From Symsagittifera roscoffensis (lineage: Eukaryota; Xenacoelomorpha; Acoela; Convolutidae), in NCBI RefSeq assembly GCF_963678635.1, contig NC_087062.1:47789283-47853282 (forward strand): 64,000 bases of DNA. The letters run 5' to 3'. Numbering within the stretch: the stretch's first letter is position 1; the number at the start of each line of letters is the position of its first letter. Of this stretch, positions 45,204-57,900 are shown in pieces. A program made the position numbers and the translations under genes. A model generated the notes under the pieces. That model saw only the letters and a program-made list of their open reading frames with translations. It ran no database searches and was not told where the DNA came from.

Positions 45204-47785
45204 AAATATAAATTTTTCTCCAACTCTTTTTTCTAGTAATTTCAGATCAGAACATAAATCCTTCTCCCCGCACAGGACCCCAAGACTTATTAGTAACAAA
45301 TTACGATTGTGAAGAAAATGAACAAAAAACACTACACAAATATGCAATAAATCAAGTATCACAATGCGAAACAGATCCACAAGCTATAGAAACTACCAAT
45401 GTAATAGCGACACTCTATTCAAAAGCCCGAGCAACAACAGTTATAGGATATAAATTCACAGCAACATTTTCTGAAAAGAAAGTACATTGTTCACAAGTCT
45501 CAAATAGAAATAAAAACCGACTTGACCACGAATCATTCTACCAAAATAATATCGAACGACTTTTACATCTCAATCCCGAAGATTGTAAAACGAGTTACTC
45601 AGACTAAATAGCACAAGAAATAAAAACACAGATAGAAAGTTAGTGTATTTCCAAGTTTTTGCAGATTCTGTACATCAAGCAGAACTTGAAAGATATCAAG
45701 GACATATAAAACTAGATGAAAAATACCCATACAACGGCGCACACGGAAGATTAACTGATGACATACACGATAAACACTGGATACCACACATTGGTATAAA
45801 TAACCCATCAAACTGCAAAGCACACACAAAAAATAAAGGATATCAAGAAATAATGTTTTTCGATTGGAAAATACAACTCGAAAAAATACAACTCACACGC
45901 GATTTATCTGACAACACAATGATCTATCAAGGAATTAGGTTACCTTGTAAAAACGATCAAGGCTATTGTGACCCTACAACACGAACACAAGCAACAATTG
46001 TTTGGTTCCCCGAAGACACATGTACAACATTTCAAGTAGCAAAAATACACGCCCGAATGATAAAATTTCACAAAAATATTTCATACAATCAATTCCATAT
46101 GAACAAGTAAATCCATCACGAAAACAAAATAATGATTTTAGAAACATTCACGATATAGAAAATAAATAGACCCGTTTTCAAATATATCAAGAAACAGAAC
46201 TTGCATGCAAATACAGAAACCCACTTCACAAAACACAATACTCTGAAATATTAGTTGAATACGAAAAAGGATTCGACATGACTACTGGAAAAATAAAAAT
46301 TGACCCTTATGCCGCAAGTCATCCTCTAAATGAAGGAACATCATTTATACCAGTTAATTTTCAAAAAAGTAAAGGTCAACCTGGTGGACATCTAAAGCCC
46401 CATGACACTAGAAGCACACGTTTACAAGAACTATCACTAATGAATAATTCTTATTTTGGTAATATCCACTATGATATTCACTTAGATATGAGTTTAGACT
46501 ACACAATTAGCCGAATTTTTCAGGAAATGTCACTCTCTGAATTAGAAACACTTCACCAACTATGCGAATTAGAACGGACCAAATCTTACAATCACTTGCA
46601 CTAGCAGTATTAAAAATACCCTACTATCAGGAAATAGATCAAACTTTTTAGACTACGAATGAAACATTTTATGGTTTTATACCTGTACCAAAAAAGTATC
46701 ACCACTATATGTTTTTGAAGATAAACGATGTTATAAAAGAATCCCTATCTTTTATAAAAACAAAAAACATTTCGTTGACACACTTTCAAGACGAACCTTT
46801 TTCTGGGATACCGCAGTTCCATGTGGATCAGAAAATAGCCACAATGTAGTACAACTGAACCCTGATGAAGATAAATATTACCTTCTTACCCCATACCCCA
46901 GATTAATACAATCACTCAAAAAATTTTCACCAGAAAGCATTAGAGCTATTGCTCGAAACCCAAATATCGACTTACAATCAATTGGAATATATTCGAAATC
47001 CGATATCCAACATCGCATTAGAACACAACAATTCCAAGAATTATTAACACAAATGGACACTATACAAAGACAATCAATTAACCAAAACTTACGCAAACTT
47101 GCCGAAACCGCAGGATTTGCAGATATCTATACACAAGATTATAGCGGATATTTTAAAGACATTAAAGACTATATATATCTAAACGGTGAAAAATACCGAC
47201 CACAAGATATCTCACCTATAAATATTTTTAGCTTTGTTACACTAAACAATGAAAATCTTGATTTTCTAGGATGGCCCTATTACATCTTAGAAAAGTTGAC
47301 TATTCTATACGCAATGTTTGACTTTATAGGATTTCTTTTTTCACTTTTAAAAGAAATCTATAACACATGTGCTATACACACACAAGTAAATAGACAAGCA
47401 AGTGTAGCACGCATACTATTTGCAGGATTTTTTGGAATTTTTTCATCATCAATAAACAAAATTCTTTTAGACGCACAAATAAAAGAATACAATAGCAACA
47501 AGACAGAACACATACGACGAAGAACATAATAATATAGAAATAACGCCTACAGCACCACAGTTACCACACCTACCGCATAACCATCCATTATCCCTAGTCC
47601 CACGAAATTTTCGAAATTTAGCAATAACACATAATCCAAATTTTAGACCAACCATATCGCAAAGTCCCATACAACATATAATGACACATCATTCACAAGA
47701 TGAAAATACATATGAACAAATTATAGAACAACCCCATACCACCGCTTTTCAGTCTCAAAATAATAATTTTTTTAGCCCACGATGA
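45191..47785 (+). pseudogene. env: Env-like glycoprotein, chuvirus-type (broken)
   Basis: ATG 45191 starts a hydrophobic signal-like stretch (IFLQLFFLVIS), but TAA at 45209-45211 lies inside it. Ectodomain pieces contain spaced cysteines (VTNYDCEENEQ, IRLPCKNDQGYCDPTT, RCYKRIPIFYKNK) and GNRSNFLDYE and YYLLTPYPR motifs. From memory these resemble glycoproteins of chuviruses and of related env-bearing LTR elements; no search was possible. The C-terminal part has hydrophobic membrane segments (ILYAMFDFIGFLFSLL, ILFAGFFGIFSSSI) and a Pro/Asn-rich tail. Breaks: TAA 45209, frame changes near 45602, 46085, 46605 and 47527, TAG 46167 and TGA 46660. This copy cannot encode a full Env. Its stop overlaps the ORF-X start (ATGA, 47782-47785). 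Confidence 0.75.
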
Positions 47786-49574
47786 GCCGACAACTTGGAT
47801 CCCTACACCGCTCAAATTCCCACCCAACCAACCTCAACACTCCAATTACAATAATTCCACTTTTTGCTTTCCCGCCACCCGATTTTCCAACCAGTAATAT
47901 AACATCAGGCATGAATTCAGACACTAATTCAAATATTTCAGTTTTATACTCCATTTCACAACTCAATAACCCTAATATTGAAACCCCTGATGAATTTGCA
48001 GACTCTGAACCATCTCCATCCAATAATTTTCAAACCAACTCCTCAATTTTTTCAAAACCCCTTTTTCAACCGATCCCACTAAATAATCCACTCCCATTCG
48101 TTTCTACTCCTTCTTATGCTTCACAAGTCACCCCAACCTACTCTTCATTTCATTCAGACCGATCATCCAATTCTCCAGATATTCCCCAAATCTCCCAAGA
48201 ACTAGATAATTTTATCACCCTACAACAACAACCATTACACCTTGACACCCCCACTCATAGGATCATCAAACCCACCTACCCCTACACCCTCTTCAGCTTA
48301 TACCGCATCATTAGCACAATCATCCACATCCACCGAATCATCAAATAGCACTAATAGAGCTTATCGCACTTTCAAAAGAAAATTCCCAAACCATCCATTT
48401 CCAACAAAACCAGGAACAGCCCGTGAATATATTAATCATCCAAATCACACTAACACGAAAGATTTTCTAGCAATCACCTTACCTTCATTTCCACAATTTA
48501 CTTTAAACACTCCTCATGACACTAACGACACACGTAGTTTTGTAGATGAACATGTTTTAATGCCTACACTTCATTGGACATCATATTATCATTTTACTAA
48601 TCCCCTTTGCCTACCATTATCTAATACTCATATCGATATAGAAAGAAATCAAGATATGCTATACCGACTCACCACACCACTAACACATAGACAATTTACT
48701 TATATAGGATATAAAAAGTCACTAAAAACATTCACTGCACCCCGAGCTAACGAATATACGCTAGAATATTACGATCATAACATCATCCGAACTAACCAAG
48801 ACCAATTTTTAGATGATGATCGCTTCGCTAACCCACAAATCACAGAAAAATTCTTCATCAAAACACCATATGTATTTACACTCAATTTATTTGATCGCAA
48901 ATTTCACCACGTCATTTCTGAAGCACTAACCGACATGCAAGCTTACGAAAGTTTTAGAGAAAAAAAAATTTCAATTATTTTCACTAACCTTCAACTTCCT
49001 TGCACCACATGAACGCGATTTGCATTGCTCACACGACATTATGTTACGCACTAAACAAACCCACACATATACATATTATCGTTTCATACAAAATCATTTT
49101 GATCTGCACACTCCATCAAGACAACCACACCACCGTTTTCAGTTTATTAACTCTAAATACACTTCACCATTTTTTCTTAACTTCACATATTGCATCAAAG
49201 ATACTAACCTTCACGGTATCCTCCGCAATTATGATCCCATAACCCAAATGTATATTTTTTGTCCCATCACGAAGACCCTTAACGCAGAAGAATCCAGACC
49301 CTTCCTTATCCCAAATGAATTTATTCAACCTATAGAAATCCCAATATTAGAAATCATCCACAACTCTAAATACAATCACAAATTGTATAACCTCATTCAA
49401 AACACACCTTATGAGTTTGCAGTTGGCACTGAAGAACTAAAAAATATTAAAGCACTTCAATTGCTTTGGCCACTGCTTCAGACTAAAAACATCATTCGCA
49501 TACTAGCCAAATTACTAACAAATTCCGACATAATACACGACATCTTCCCCCACGGTTTTTTTCCCGACGACTAA
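47782..49574 (+). pseudogene. ORF-X of copy 2 (two frame changes)
   Basis: ATG at 47782 overlaps the env stop. The N-terminal part (MSRQLGSLHRSNSHPTNLNT...) is Ser/Pro/Asn-rich. Relative to the intact copy 1 ORF there is a small deletion near 48255, changing phase, and an A-rich indel near 48960-48970 (gagaaaaaaaaatttc versus aaagaacgcttcc), changing phase again. The open pieces are 47782-48348, 48242-49012 and 49020-49574. All other differences from copy 1 are mostly synonymous, so the gene was constrained until recently. It shares the C-terminal FPHGFFPDD. Family unknown. Confidence 0.8.
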
Positions 49575-50746
49575 ACAAGTAAGTATAAATTATACATATT
49601 CTTCACTAATAAATTCAAATTAAAACTAACCATTCTTTATTCATGTCTCATTTAGGTTTTTAGTCTTCATCCCACGATCATCTGCAAAAAACAGAAAAGA
49701 AAAATAAAAATAGAAAACTTCTTCAAATTCTTCTAAACTCTATTAATATTTTGCACTAGATAAATATAATAAAATTCATACCAATGTAGTTAATTAATTT
49801 ATAAATTGTTTCACCAAAAACAGTAATTCTAATAATGATGAAAATTTGTAACTTAATTTTTCCCCAAAACTAGCAGTAAAATTGAAATTCTATGTAGTAA
49901 ATTGATAAGACGAAAATGCAGTACTAACCTTTTGATATTTTTATTCACTCGCACAAGAATTCTATCCAAACTCGCACAGCTCGCCCACGAAGAATTGTTT
50001 AAATAATGAATTTCAGTTTCCAGTTTTCACACTCAACAACTCTAACACACGATAACAAGTTTCAAACTTTCCTTTAACCCGGTTGGAAAGGAATTATATA
50101 CTAAACAAAACTATCCAACGCAGCTTACTAAACACCACAAAACATAGAATAACAGCATGACTAAGAAAAGAAAACCAACGTCACCCAAACCGGGTTAACC
50201 CAGTTCAAAACTGGATAATTTATTCTTTTGAAGACTATTATAAAGTCTAAGAAAGAAATAATAAAACACAAAAAAGTCGAAAGACAAACCCATACCAAAA
50301 ACAATTTGATTTTTAAAAAAAGGACACAACCAACGAAACATAAGAAAAACCACCACAAACCCGACATAAAACGTTATCACATAACAGGACCTCTCATAGA
50401 AACCGCACGAAATCATACTCCCACTCCTGGCCTAACCCACCAGAGATGCTCTATAGCCGGCCTAACCCACCGCGCTACATCCACGCTTTGTGACCACACT
50501 TCTATTTTTAATAAGACTTACTCAAGGGTGAGTAACTCTTCAAAATAACCGAACTACAACAAAATGCTTTTGTGAAAACAACTAACCAAAATCATAATTA
50601 AAACACTGAACCAATAAAAATTTTATAAAATGTAAATTATACCTTGCAGTATATAGATCAGCATACAACAACAAAGACGAACATCCAAAGACAAAATGAC
50701 CCCACTACACCCGAAAAAGAATGGCCAACCACAACCAATATGCCGT

Positions 50747-50855
50747 CCACAATCACAACTCAAAGGATTTAGAGTACGACTTGACTTCGCAGAAAAGGAC
50801 TTCATTGAACTAGACCAATGACCACCTCGATGTTCAAGTATACGTACAGATCCGA
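50747..50855. promoter_or_regulatory. 109-nt invariant block, copy 2
   Basis: Identical to 2681-2789 by eye, in an otherwise diverged tail. Both strands could carry peptides, so the reason for conservation is open. Confidence 0.5.
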
Positions 50856-51158
50856 TTAACAAGGCATCCCCTCCACGCACAATCTCCACGCCATTCCCAG
50901 ACGAGGTCGAACACAAAAGAAGTTCTCTACATGAAACAGAAAAACCCGTCATAGCAAACCATTCTGAAATCAGATTGATTTCGTTGGGAAACACAGTCGT
51001 TGTCTCAAGAAGACACAACGATTGATATCCATCATTCCAGCGTCCTGGAACTTCTCTAACAAGAGAACCCAGAAGAATATGATGTTCGCCAAATACCAAC
51101 GTCCATCATCCATCCTTTGAATTGCAGAAAGACAATTCTAAAAAACTCTGTAAAACCC

Positions 51159-51165
51159 GGATGGG
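51159..51165 (+). promoter_or_regulatory. Candidate polypurine tract of copy 2
   Basis: ggatggg directly precedes the 3' LTR. Short for a Ty3 tract, but conserved with copy 1. Confidence 0.4.
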
Positions 51166-51575
51166 TGGAACCTGATCTAAACTACATTTTATGATTGGAT
51201 AAATTAGATATTTTACCACTGTAAAGTATTTAATATTAACCAATCATGATCCATCTAACTAACAACCCACTTATTTGTAAGTGCTGAAATTACTTGTAAT
51301 TTCAGCACCAGAGAGATTTGAATTTAACTTAGAAATTAGTTGCCTCTCCAAGAGAACTTCAGCAGCCGCAATAAACCAGTATACCCTAGATCTATTGAGC
51401 CTAGCAGAGACTAGTTAAACAACCTGAGACTAGATAGTATAAGAGTAAGATTAGGATCGGTATTAGACTAAGAAGTTGCACGAATCTATCCGGCCGAAAA
51501 TAAGATAGCGTGACGAGCAGACGGTGTACCCTATCCGAAATTACTCTATGAGTTAACCACTTCGGTCTTAACTCA
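51166..51575 (+). repeat. 3' LTR of giant element copy 2
   Basis: Identical to 30855-31264 over all 410 bases, TG...CA, followed by ccgc and then the continuation of duplication unit 2 (gcatttaaaaaaaatta). Identity implies a recent insertion or recent homogenisation. Confidence 0.97.
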
Positions 51576-51994
51576 CCGCGCATTTAAAAAAAATTAGGAA
51601 ATAGAACTACGAGTGAAAATGACGCATCAAATTGTTAAGTTTTTAAAAGTTGAAGAAACGTGAATAGCAGCTACGAAGAACCGCCTTAATTACGCATACC
51701 AGGAGGGACCAAAGTTTTTTAGACTTTGAAATCATTTCATTGGTATTGTTGGGCTTTGATAAGGTTCTAGATAGTTCACACCTTATATCAGATCAAATCC
51801 CATGATCCAACACAATTTTACCACCCAGAAAATTAGAAAACAGCCAACAAGCTATGAACTGGTGTAAACAGAGTAGAAGCATTATAAATGAAAAGTGAGC
51901 CTAGGAAGGCTTACCGATAACATATAGTTATTACCCAACTATCATGCCCACACAGGTCTAACCAACAGTTTAAGTTAAACTGAGCTATTCGTCT
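51576..51994. other. End of duplication unit 2 and spacer before the tandem array
   Basis: 51576-51879 matches 24896-25199. 51880-51994 is unassigned sequence, without a gene, leading to the first partial unit of the array. Confidence 0.75.
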
Positions 51995-54900
51995 TACAAA
52001 ATTGAGTCAGTCCAACAGCGCTTGTTATGAATGCCCCAGAACTACCCACTGCGCACTTTTTACCAATAGTAAACAGATAAAAGTAAACAGATCTTTTCAA
52101 ATAGCGGTCTTTAAAAAAACTGATTATCACATAGAATAAATTCAGTAATAATGAATGCTTCTCAACCGGAAAACACCAAAGCAAAGTTGAAAGACATCAA
52201 TTTGCGAGCAATTGAAAAATGGGAGGATATTGTAGATAACCATTGCACCCAAACAATAAACTCAATTATATTCTTTACGAGCTTTCCTTCCGATAGTTAT
52301 TTAAATTGTCTACCTCACTTTAAGATTCACTCTGCGAGACTTCAGCCATCCCATAGAAGATATTTCTCAATTATGATCATTGACTCAATATATCCTATTG
52401 ATGATGAGTAGCGATAAAACATACTGCTACGATTGCTTCTGTCCCCACATCAGCAGAACCATAGCAGTTGTATAAAAAACTTAAACTTTAAACTGACCTT
52501 TAAAACTCAAAACTTATCACAACCAATGGAAATACCCTGATTGAAACTCGTTTTATTCAATTTCTATTTTTCTCTTACTTTCTTTTGGAGTCTGATATTT
52601 TAAAGCGTTTACTAAACTCCCTTATCATGATCCTCACACATTACTATACTCCCCCATAAATGTTTTTTCTTCTAAATTGATCCACTTATCTGACTAGACC
52701 AATTTTTACACTGATTGAAGTGAAGTGATCTAAGTTAACTTCGCTAAAAATCATCGAATAAAGTCTTAAAACATTTTCCAACTCAAGAAATGAGATGCAA
52801 ATGATCTTAGCCAAAAGTTTGATGAGCGATGTTTGCCAAAAAATTCAGCACATTTTTTTGACACTTCCAAATTGAAAAACTTGGTTACCAAAGAAACAAG
52901 TTTTGACTTGTAACAAAAATCTTCAACTTGTTATACTAGTTGGTGGTACAAAATATCAAGGTTGATCAACTTTTGACGAATTACATAAATTATACAGACT
53001 CTGAAAAATAATTGGTCGAAACACAGCCAGCTCTTCCCTCATGTTTTTCTTTCCCTCATGTTGGTCAAAACCTAGCCAGTTTGAGTCGAGTCGGTCGAAA
53101 CATAGCGCACTCTGGTTGAAATCAGTCGAACACTTTTTTCCTTTGGTCGAGTCAATCGAACAAAAGCCAGTTTGAGTCCAGACGGGCAAAACATAGCACG
53201 CTTCAATGTGACAAAACATAGCTATTTTAGGTCGAGTCATTCGAAACATATCTCGAACACATCAACTCGGGAGAGTTTCCCCAGGTCTTTTGGGAATTGA
53301 AAAGTTATTAACAGACTTCGTAGATGCAAGAAACAATACTATTTAGCGTGAAAAATAGACACCGTATCGGAAGAAAAACGACTCTAAAAGTAGCTCATTT
53401 GGAATCATCCCACTAACTATGGAATGAAATGTAAAAGAGTATGGAAAAACTTTTGAAGTCAAAATGAGGGGAATAATAATTGAAGAGAAATAATCGTTCT
53501 ATTTATGATTCTAGACTTTCTTTTATAGAGCAAATTACCAAAATTAAAAATAAATTGACAAAGTTTTGTGGCATGTTTACACGCTGAGACAAAACTTGGG
53601 TAAAGATCATTACTAAAAGCTTTTAACGCTGATGTGAAACTAACTTTATCGTACGGGTTTTTGGTTTATGCGTCGATTGACCAAATTAAATTGGAAACAG
53701 TTGAAATTACAACACAACTACTTTTGAATAAATATTTGCTTCGAGAGAAGAAAATATTCAGTCCAACAGCGCTTGTTATGAAGGCCCCAGAACTACCCAC
53801 TGCGCACTTTCTACCAATAGTGGCTGCTGGCAATACGCAAATTTTCAAATTTTTAAAATAACGGACTTATTATAAAAGTAAACACATCTTTTCAAATAGC
53901 GGTCTTTAAAAAAACTGATTATCACATAGAATAAATTCAGTAATAATGAATGCTTCTCAACCGGAAAGCACCAAAGCGAAGATGATAGACATCAATTTGC
54001 GAGCAATTGAAAAATGGGAGGATATTGTAGATAACCATTGCAGCCAAACAATAAACTCAATTATATTCTTTACGAGCTTTCCTTTCGATAGTTATTTAAA
54101 TTGTCTACCTCACTTTGAGATTCACTCTGGGAGACTTCAGCCATCCCATAGAAGATATTTCTCAATTATGATCATTGACTCAATATATCCTATTGATGAT
54201 GAGAAACGATAAAACATACTGCTACGATTGCTTCTGTCCTCACATCAGCAGAACCATAGCAGTTGTATAAAAAACTTAAACTTTAAACTGACCTTTAAGA
54301 CTCAAAAGCTTATCACAACCGATGGATCCACCCTGATTGAAACTCGTTTTATTCAATTTCTATTTTTCTCTTTTTTTCTTTTGGATTCTGATATTTTAAA
54401 GCGTTTACTATACTCCCTTATCATGATCCTCTTACATAACTATACTCCCCCATAAATGATTTTTCTTCTAAATTGATCTACTTATCTGACTAGACCATTT
54501 TTTACACTGATTGAAGTGAAGTGATCTTAAATTAACTTCGCTAAAAATGATCGAATAAAGTCTTAAAACATTTTCCAACTCAAGAAATGAGATGCAAATG
54601 ATCTTAGCCAAAAGTTTGATAAGCGATGTTTGCCAAAAAATTATTTAAAAAAAAAGTTTTGATGTGCTGAACAAAATTCAGCACATTTTTTTGACACTTC
54701 CAAATTGAAAAACTTGGTTACCAAAGAAACAAGTTTTGACTTGTAACAAAAATACTCAACTTGTAATAACAGTTGGTGGTACAAAATATCAAGGTTGATC
54801 AACTTTTGACGAATTACATAAATTATGCAGACTCTGAAAAATAATTGGTCGAAACACAGCCAGCTATTCCCTCATGTTTTTCTTTCCCTCATGTTGGTCA

Positions 54901-57900
54901 AAACCTAGCCAGTTTGAGTCGAGTCAGTCGAAACATAGCGCACTTGGGTTGAAATCAGTCGAACACTTTTTTCCTTTGGTCGAGTCAATCGAACAAAAAC
55001 CAGTTTGAGTCCAGACGGACAAAACATAGCACGCTTCAATGTGACAAAACATAGCTATTTTAGGTCGAGTCATTCGAAACATATCTCGAACACATCAACT
55101 CGGGAGAGTTTCCCCAGGTTTTTTGGGAATTTGAAAGTTATTAACAGACTTCGTAGATGCACGAAACAATACTATTACGCATGAAAAATAGACGGCGTCT
55201 CGGAAGAAAAACGACTCTAAAAGTAGCTCATTTGGAATCATCCCACTAATTATGGAATGAAATGTAAAAGAGTATAGAAAACTTTTGAGTTCAAAATGAG
55301 GGGAATAATAATTGAAGAGAAATAATTGTTCCATTATTGATTCTAGACTTTCTTTTATAGAGCAAATTACCAAAATTAAAAATAAATTGACAAAGTTTTG
55401 TGGCATGTTTACACGCTGAGACAAAACTTGGGTAAAGATCATTACTAAAAGCTTTTAACGCTGATGTGAAACTAACTTTATCGTACGGATTTTTGGTTTA
55501 TGCGTCGATTGACCAAATTAAATTGGAAACAGTTGAAATTACAACACAACTACTTTTGAATAAATATTTGCTTCGAGAGAAGAAAATATTCAGTCCAACA
55601 GCGCTTGTTATGAAGGCCCCAGAACTACCCACTGCGCACTTTCTACCAATTGTGGCTGCTGGCAATACGCAAATTTTCAAATTTTTAAAATAACGGACTT
55701 ATTATAAAAGTAAACACATCTTTTCAAATAGCGGTCTTTAAAAAAACTGATTATCACATAGAATAAATTCAGTAATAATGAATGCTTCTCAACCGGAAAG
55801 CACCAAAGCGAAGATGATAGACATCAATTTGCGAGCAATTGAAAAATGGGAGGATATTGTAGATAACCATTGCAGCCAAACAATAAACTCAATTATATTC
55901 TTTACGAGCTTTCCTTTCGATAGTTATTTAAATTGTCTACCTCACTTTGAGATTCACTCTGGGAGACTTCAGCCATCCCATAGAAGATATTTCTCAATTA
56001 TGATCATTGACTCAATATATCCTATTGATGATGAGAAACGATAAAACATACTGCTACGATTGCTTCTGTCCTCACATCAGCAGAACCATAGCAGTTGTAT
56101 AAAAAACTTAAACTTTAAACTGACCTTTAAGACTCAAAAGCTTATCACAACCGATGGATTCACCCTGATTGAAACTCGTTTTATTCAATTTCTATTTTTC
56201 TCTTACTTTCTTTTGGATTCTGATATTTTAAAGCGTTTACTATACTCCCTTATCATGATCCTCTTACATAACTATACTCCCCCATAAATGATTTTTCTTC
56301 TAAATTGATCTACTTATCTGACTAGACCATTTTTTACACTGATTGAAGTGAAGTGATCTTAAGTTAACTTCGCTAAAAATGATCGAATAAAGTCTTAAAA
56401 CATTTTCCAACTCAAGAAATGAGATGCAAATGATCTTAGCCAAAAGTTTGATAAGCGATGTTTGCCAAAAAATTATTTAAAAAAAGTTTTGATGTGCTGA
56501 ACAAAATTCAGCACATTTTTTTGACACTTTCAAATTGAAAAACTTGGTTACCAAAGAAACAAGTTTTGACTTGTAACAAAAATACTCAACTTGTAATAAC
56601 AGTTGGTGGTACAAAATATCAAGGTTGATCAACTTTTGACGAATTACATAAATTATGCAGACTCTGAAAAATAATTGGTCGAAACACAGCCAGCTATTCC
56701 CTCATGTTTTTCTTTCCCTCATGTTGGTCAAAACCTAGCCAGTTTGAGTCGAATCAGTCGAAACATAGCGCACTTGGGTTGAAATCAGTCGAACACTTTT
56801 TTCCTTTGGTCGAGTCAATCGAACAAAAACCAGTTTGAGTCCAGACGGACAAAACATAGCACGCTTCAATGTGACAAAACATAGCTATTTTAGGTCGAGT
56901 CATTCGAAACATATCTCGAACACATCAACTCGGGAGAGTTTCCCCAGGTCTTTTGGGAATTTGAAAGTTATTAACAGACTTCGTAGATGCACTAAACAAT
57001 ACTATTACGCATGAAAAATAGACGGCGTCTCGGAAGAAAAACGACTCTAAAAGTAGCTCATTTGGAATCATCCCACTAATTATGGAATGAAATGTAAAAG
57101 AGTATAGAAAATTTTTGAAGTCAAAATGAGGGGAATAATAATTGAAGAGAAATAATTGTTCCATTATTGATTCTAGACTTTCTTTTATAGAGCAAATTAC
57201 CAAAATTAAAAATAAATTGACAAAGTTTTGTGGCATGTTTACACGCTGAGACAAAACTTGGGTAAAGATCATTACTAAAAGCTTTTAACGCTGATGTGAA
57301 ACTAACTTTATTGTACGGGTTTTTGGTTTATGCGTCGATTGACCAAATTAAATTGGAAACAGTTGAAATTACAACACAACTACTTTTGAATAAATATTTG
57401 CTTCGAGAGAAGAAAATATTCAGTCCAACAGCGCTTGTTATGAAGGCCCCAGAACTACCCACTGCGCACTTTCTACCAATAGTGGCTGCTGGCAATACGC
57501 AAATTTTCAAATTTTTAAAATAACGGACTTATTATAAAAGTAAACACATCTTTTCAAATAGCGGTCTTTAAAAAAACTGATTATCACATAGAATAAATTC
57601 AGTAATAATGAATGCTTCTCAACCGGAAAGCACCAAAGCGAAGATGATAGACATCAATTTGCGAGCAATTGAAAAATGGGAGGATATTGTAGATAACCAT
57701 TGCAGCCAAACAATAAACTCAATTATATTCTTTACGAGCTTTCCTTTCGATAGTTATTTAAATTGTCTACCTCACTTTGAGATTCACTCTGGGAGACTTC
57801 AGCCATCCCATAGAAGATATTTCTCAATTATGATCATTGACTCAATATATCCTATTGATGATGAGAAACGATAAAACATACTGCTACGATTGCTTCTGTC

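Larger units (their letters stand above)
49575..51165 (+). other. 3' non-coding tail of giant element copy 2
   Basis: Collinear with 1487-3085 of copy 1. It contains the intron-like segment (gtaagt at 49579 to ag at 49655), the ggcctaaccc region near 50430-50480, the invariant 109-nt block (50747-50855) and the LTR-proximal purine run. No sense gene is supported. Confidence 0.7.
30855..51575 (+). mobile_element. Giant LTR retroelement with gag, pol, chuvirus-like env and accessory ORFs (copy 2, full length, 20,721 bp)
   Basis: It is bounded by identical 410-bp LTRs and flanked by ccac (30851-30854) and ccgc (51576-51579), a 4-bp target duplication with one later change. The unfilled site ccac is at 24896-24899. 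The pol order protease-RT-RNase H-integrase makes it a Ty3/Gypsy (Metaviridae-like) element. The size is several times that of usual Ty3 elements because of two ORFs before gag, duplicated segments after pol, env and ORF-X, and long untranslated ends. The sense strand is strongly A-rich and G-poor. Reading frames are broken many times in this copy, despite the identical LTRs. Confidence 0.95.
25200..51879 (+). repeat. Segmental tandem duplication, unit 2, interrupted by two insertions
   Basis: Unit 2 runs 25200-29612, is split by the MITE-like element (29613-30491), continues at 30492-30854, is split by the giant element (30855-51575), and ends at 51576-51879 at gtagaag, where unit 1 meets unit 2. 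It contains the same dead Gypsy pol fragments as unit 1 with further point changes. The order of events is duplication first, then both insertions. Confidence 0.92.

Noticed and set aside
35305..46662. An alternative genetic code in which stop codons are sense
   Set aside because: TAA, TAG and TGA all occur as interruptions, frame changes occur as well, and the intact ORF-X of copy 1 ends normally; mutation or sequence error is simpler.
53634..53861. The 75-codon ORF of the array units, which looks vaguely like a cellular protein tail
   Set aside because: In the last full unit (near 60990) it is frameshifted, and no start context, exon boundary or domain is visible.
53946..54212. The 86-88-codon ORF present in all six array units as a conserved gene
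   Set aside because: Between the unit at 52151 and that at 53946 I count one synonymous and about seven replacement differences, so there is no sign of protein-level constraint; it is open by shared descent in young repeats.
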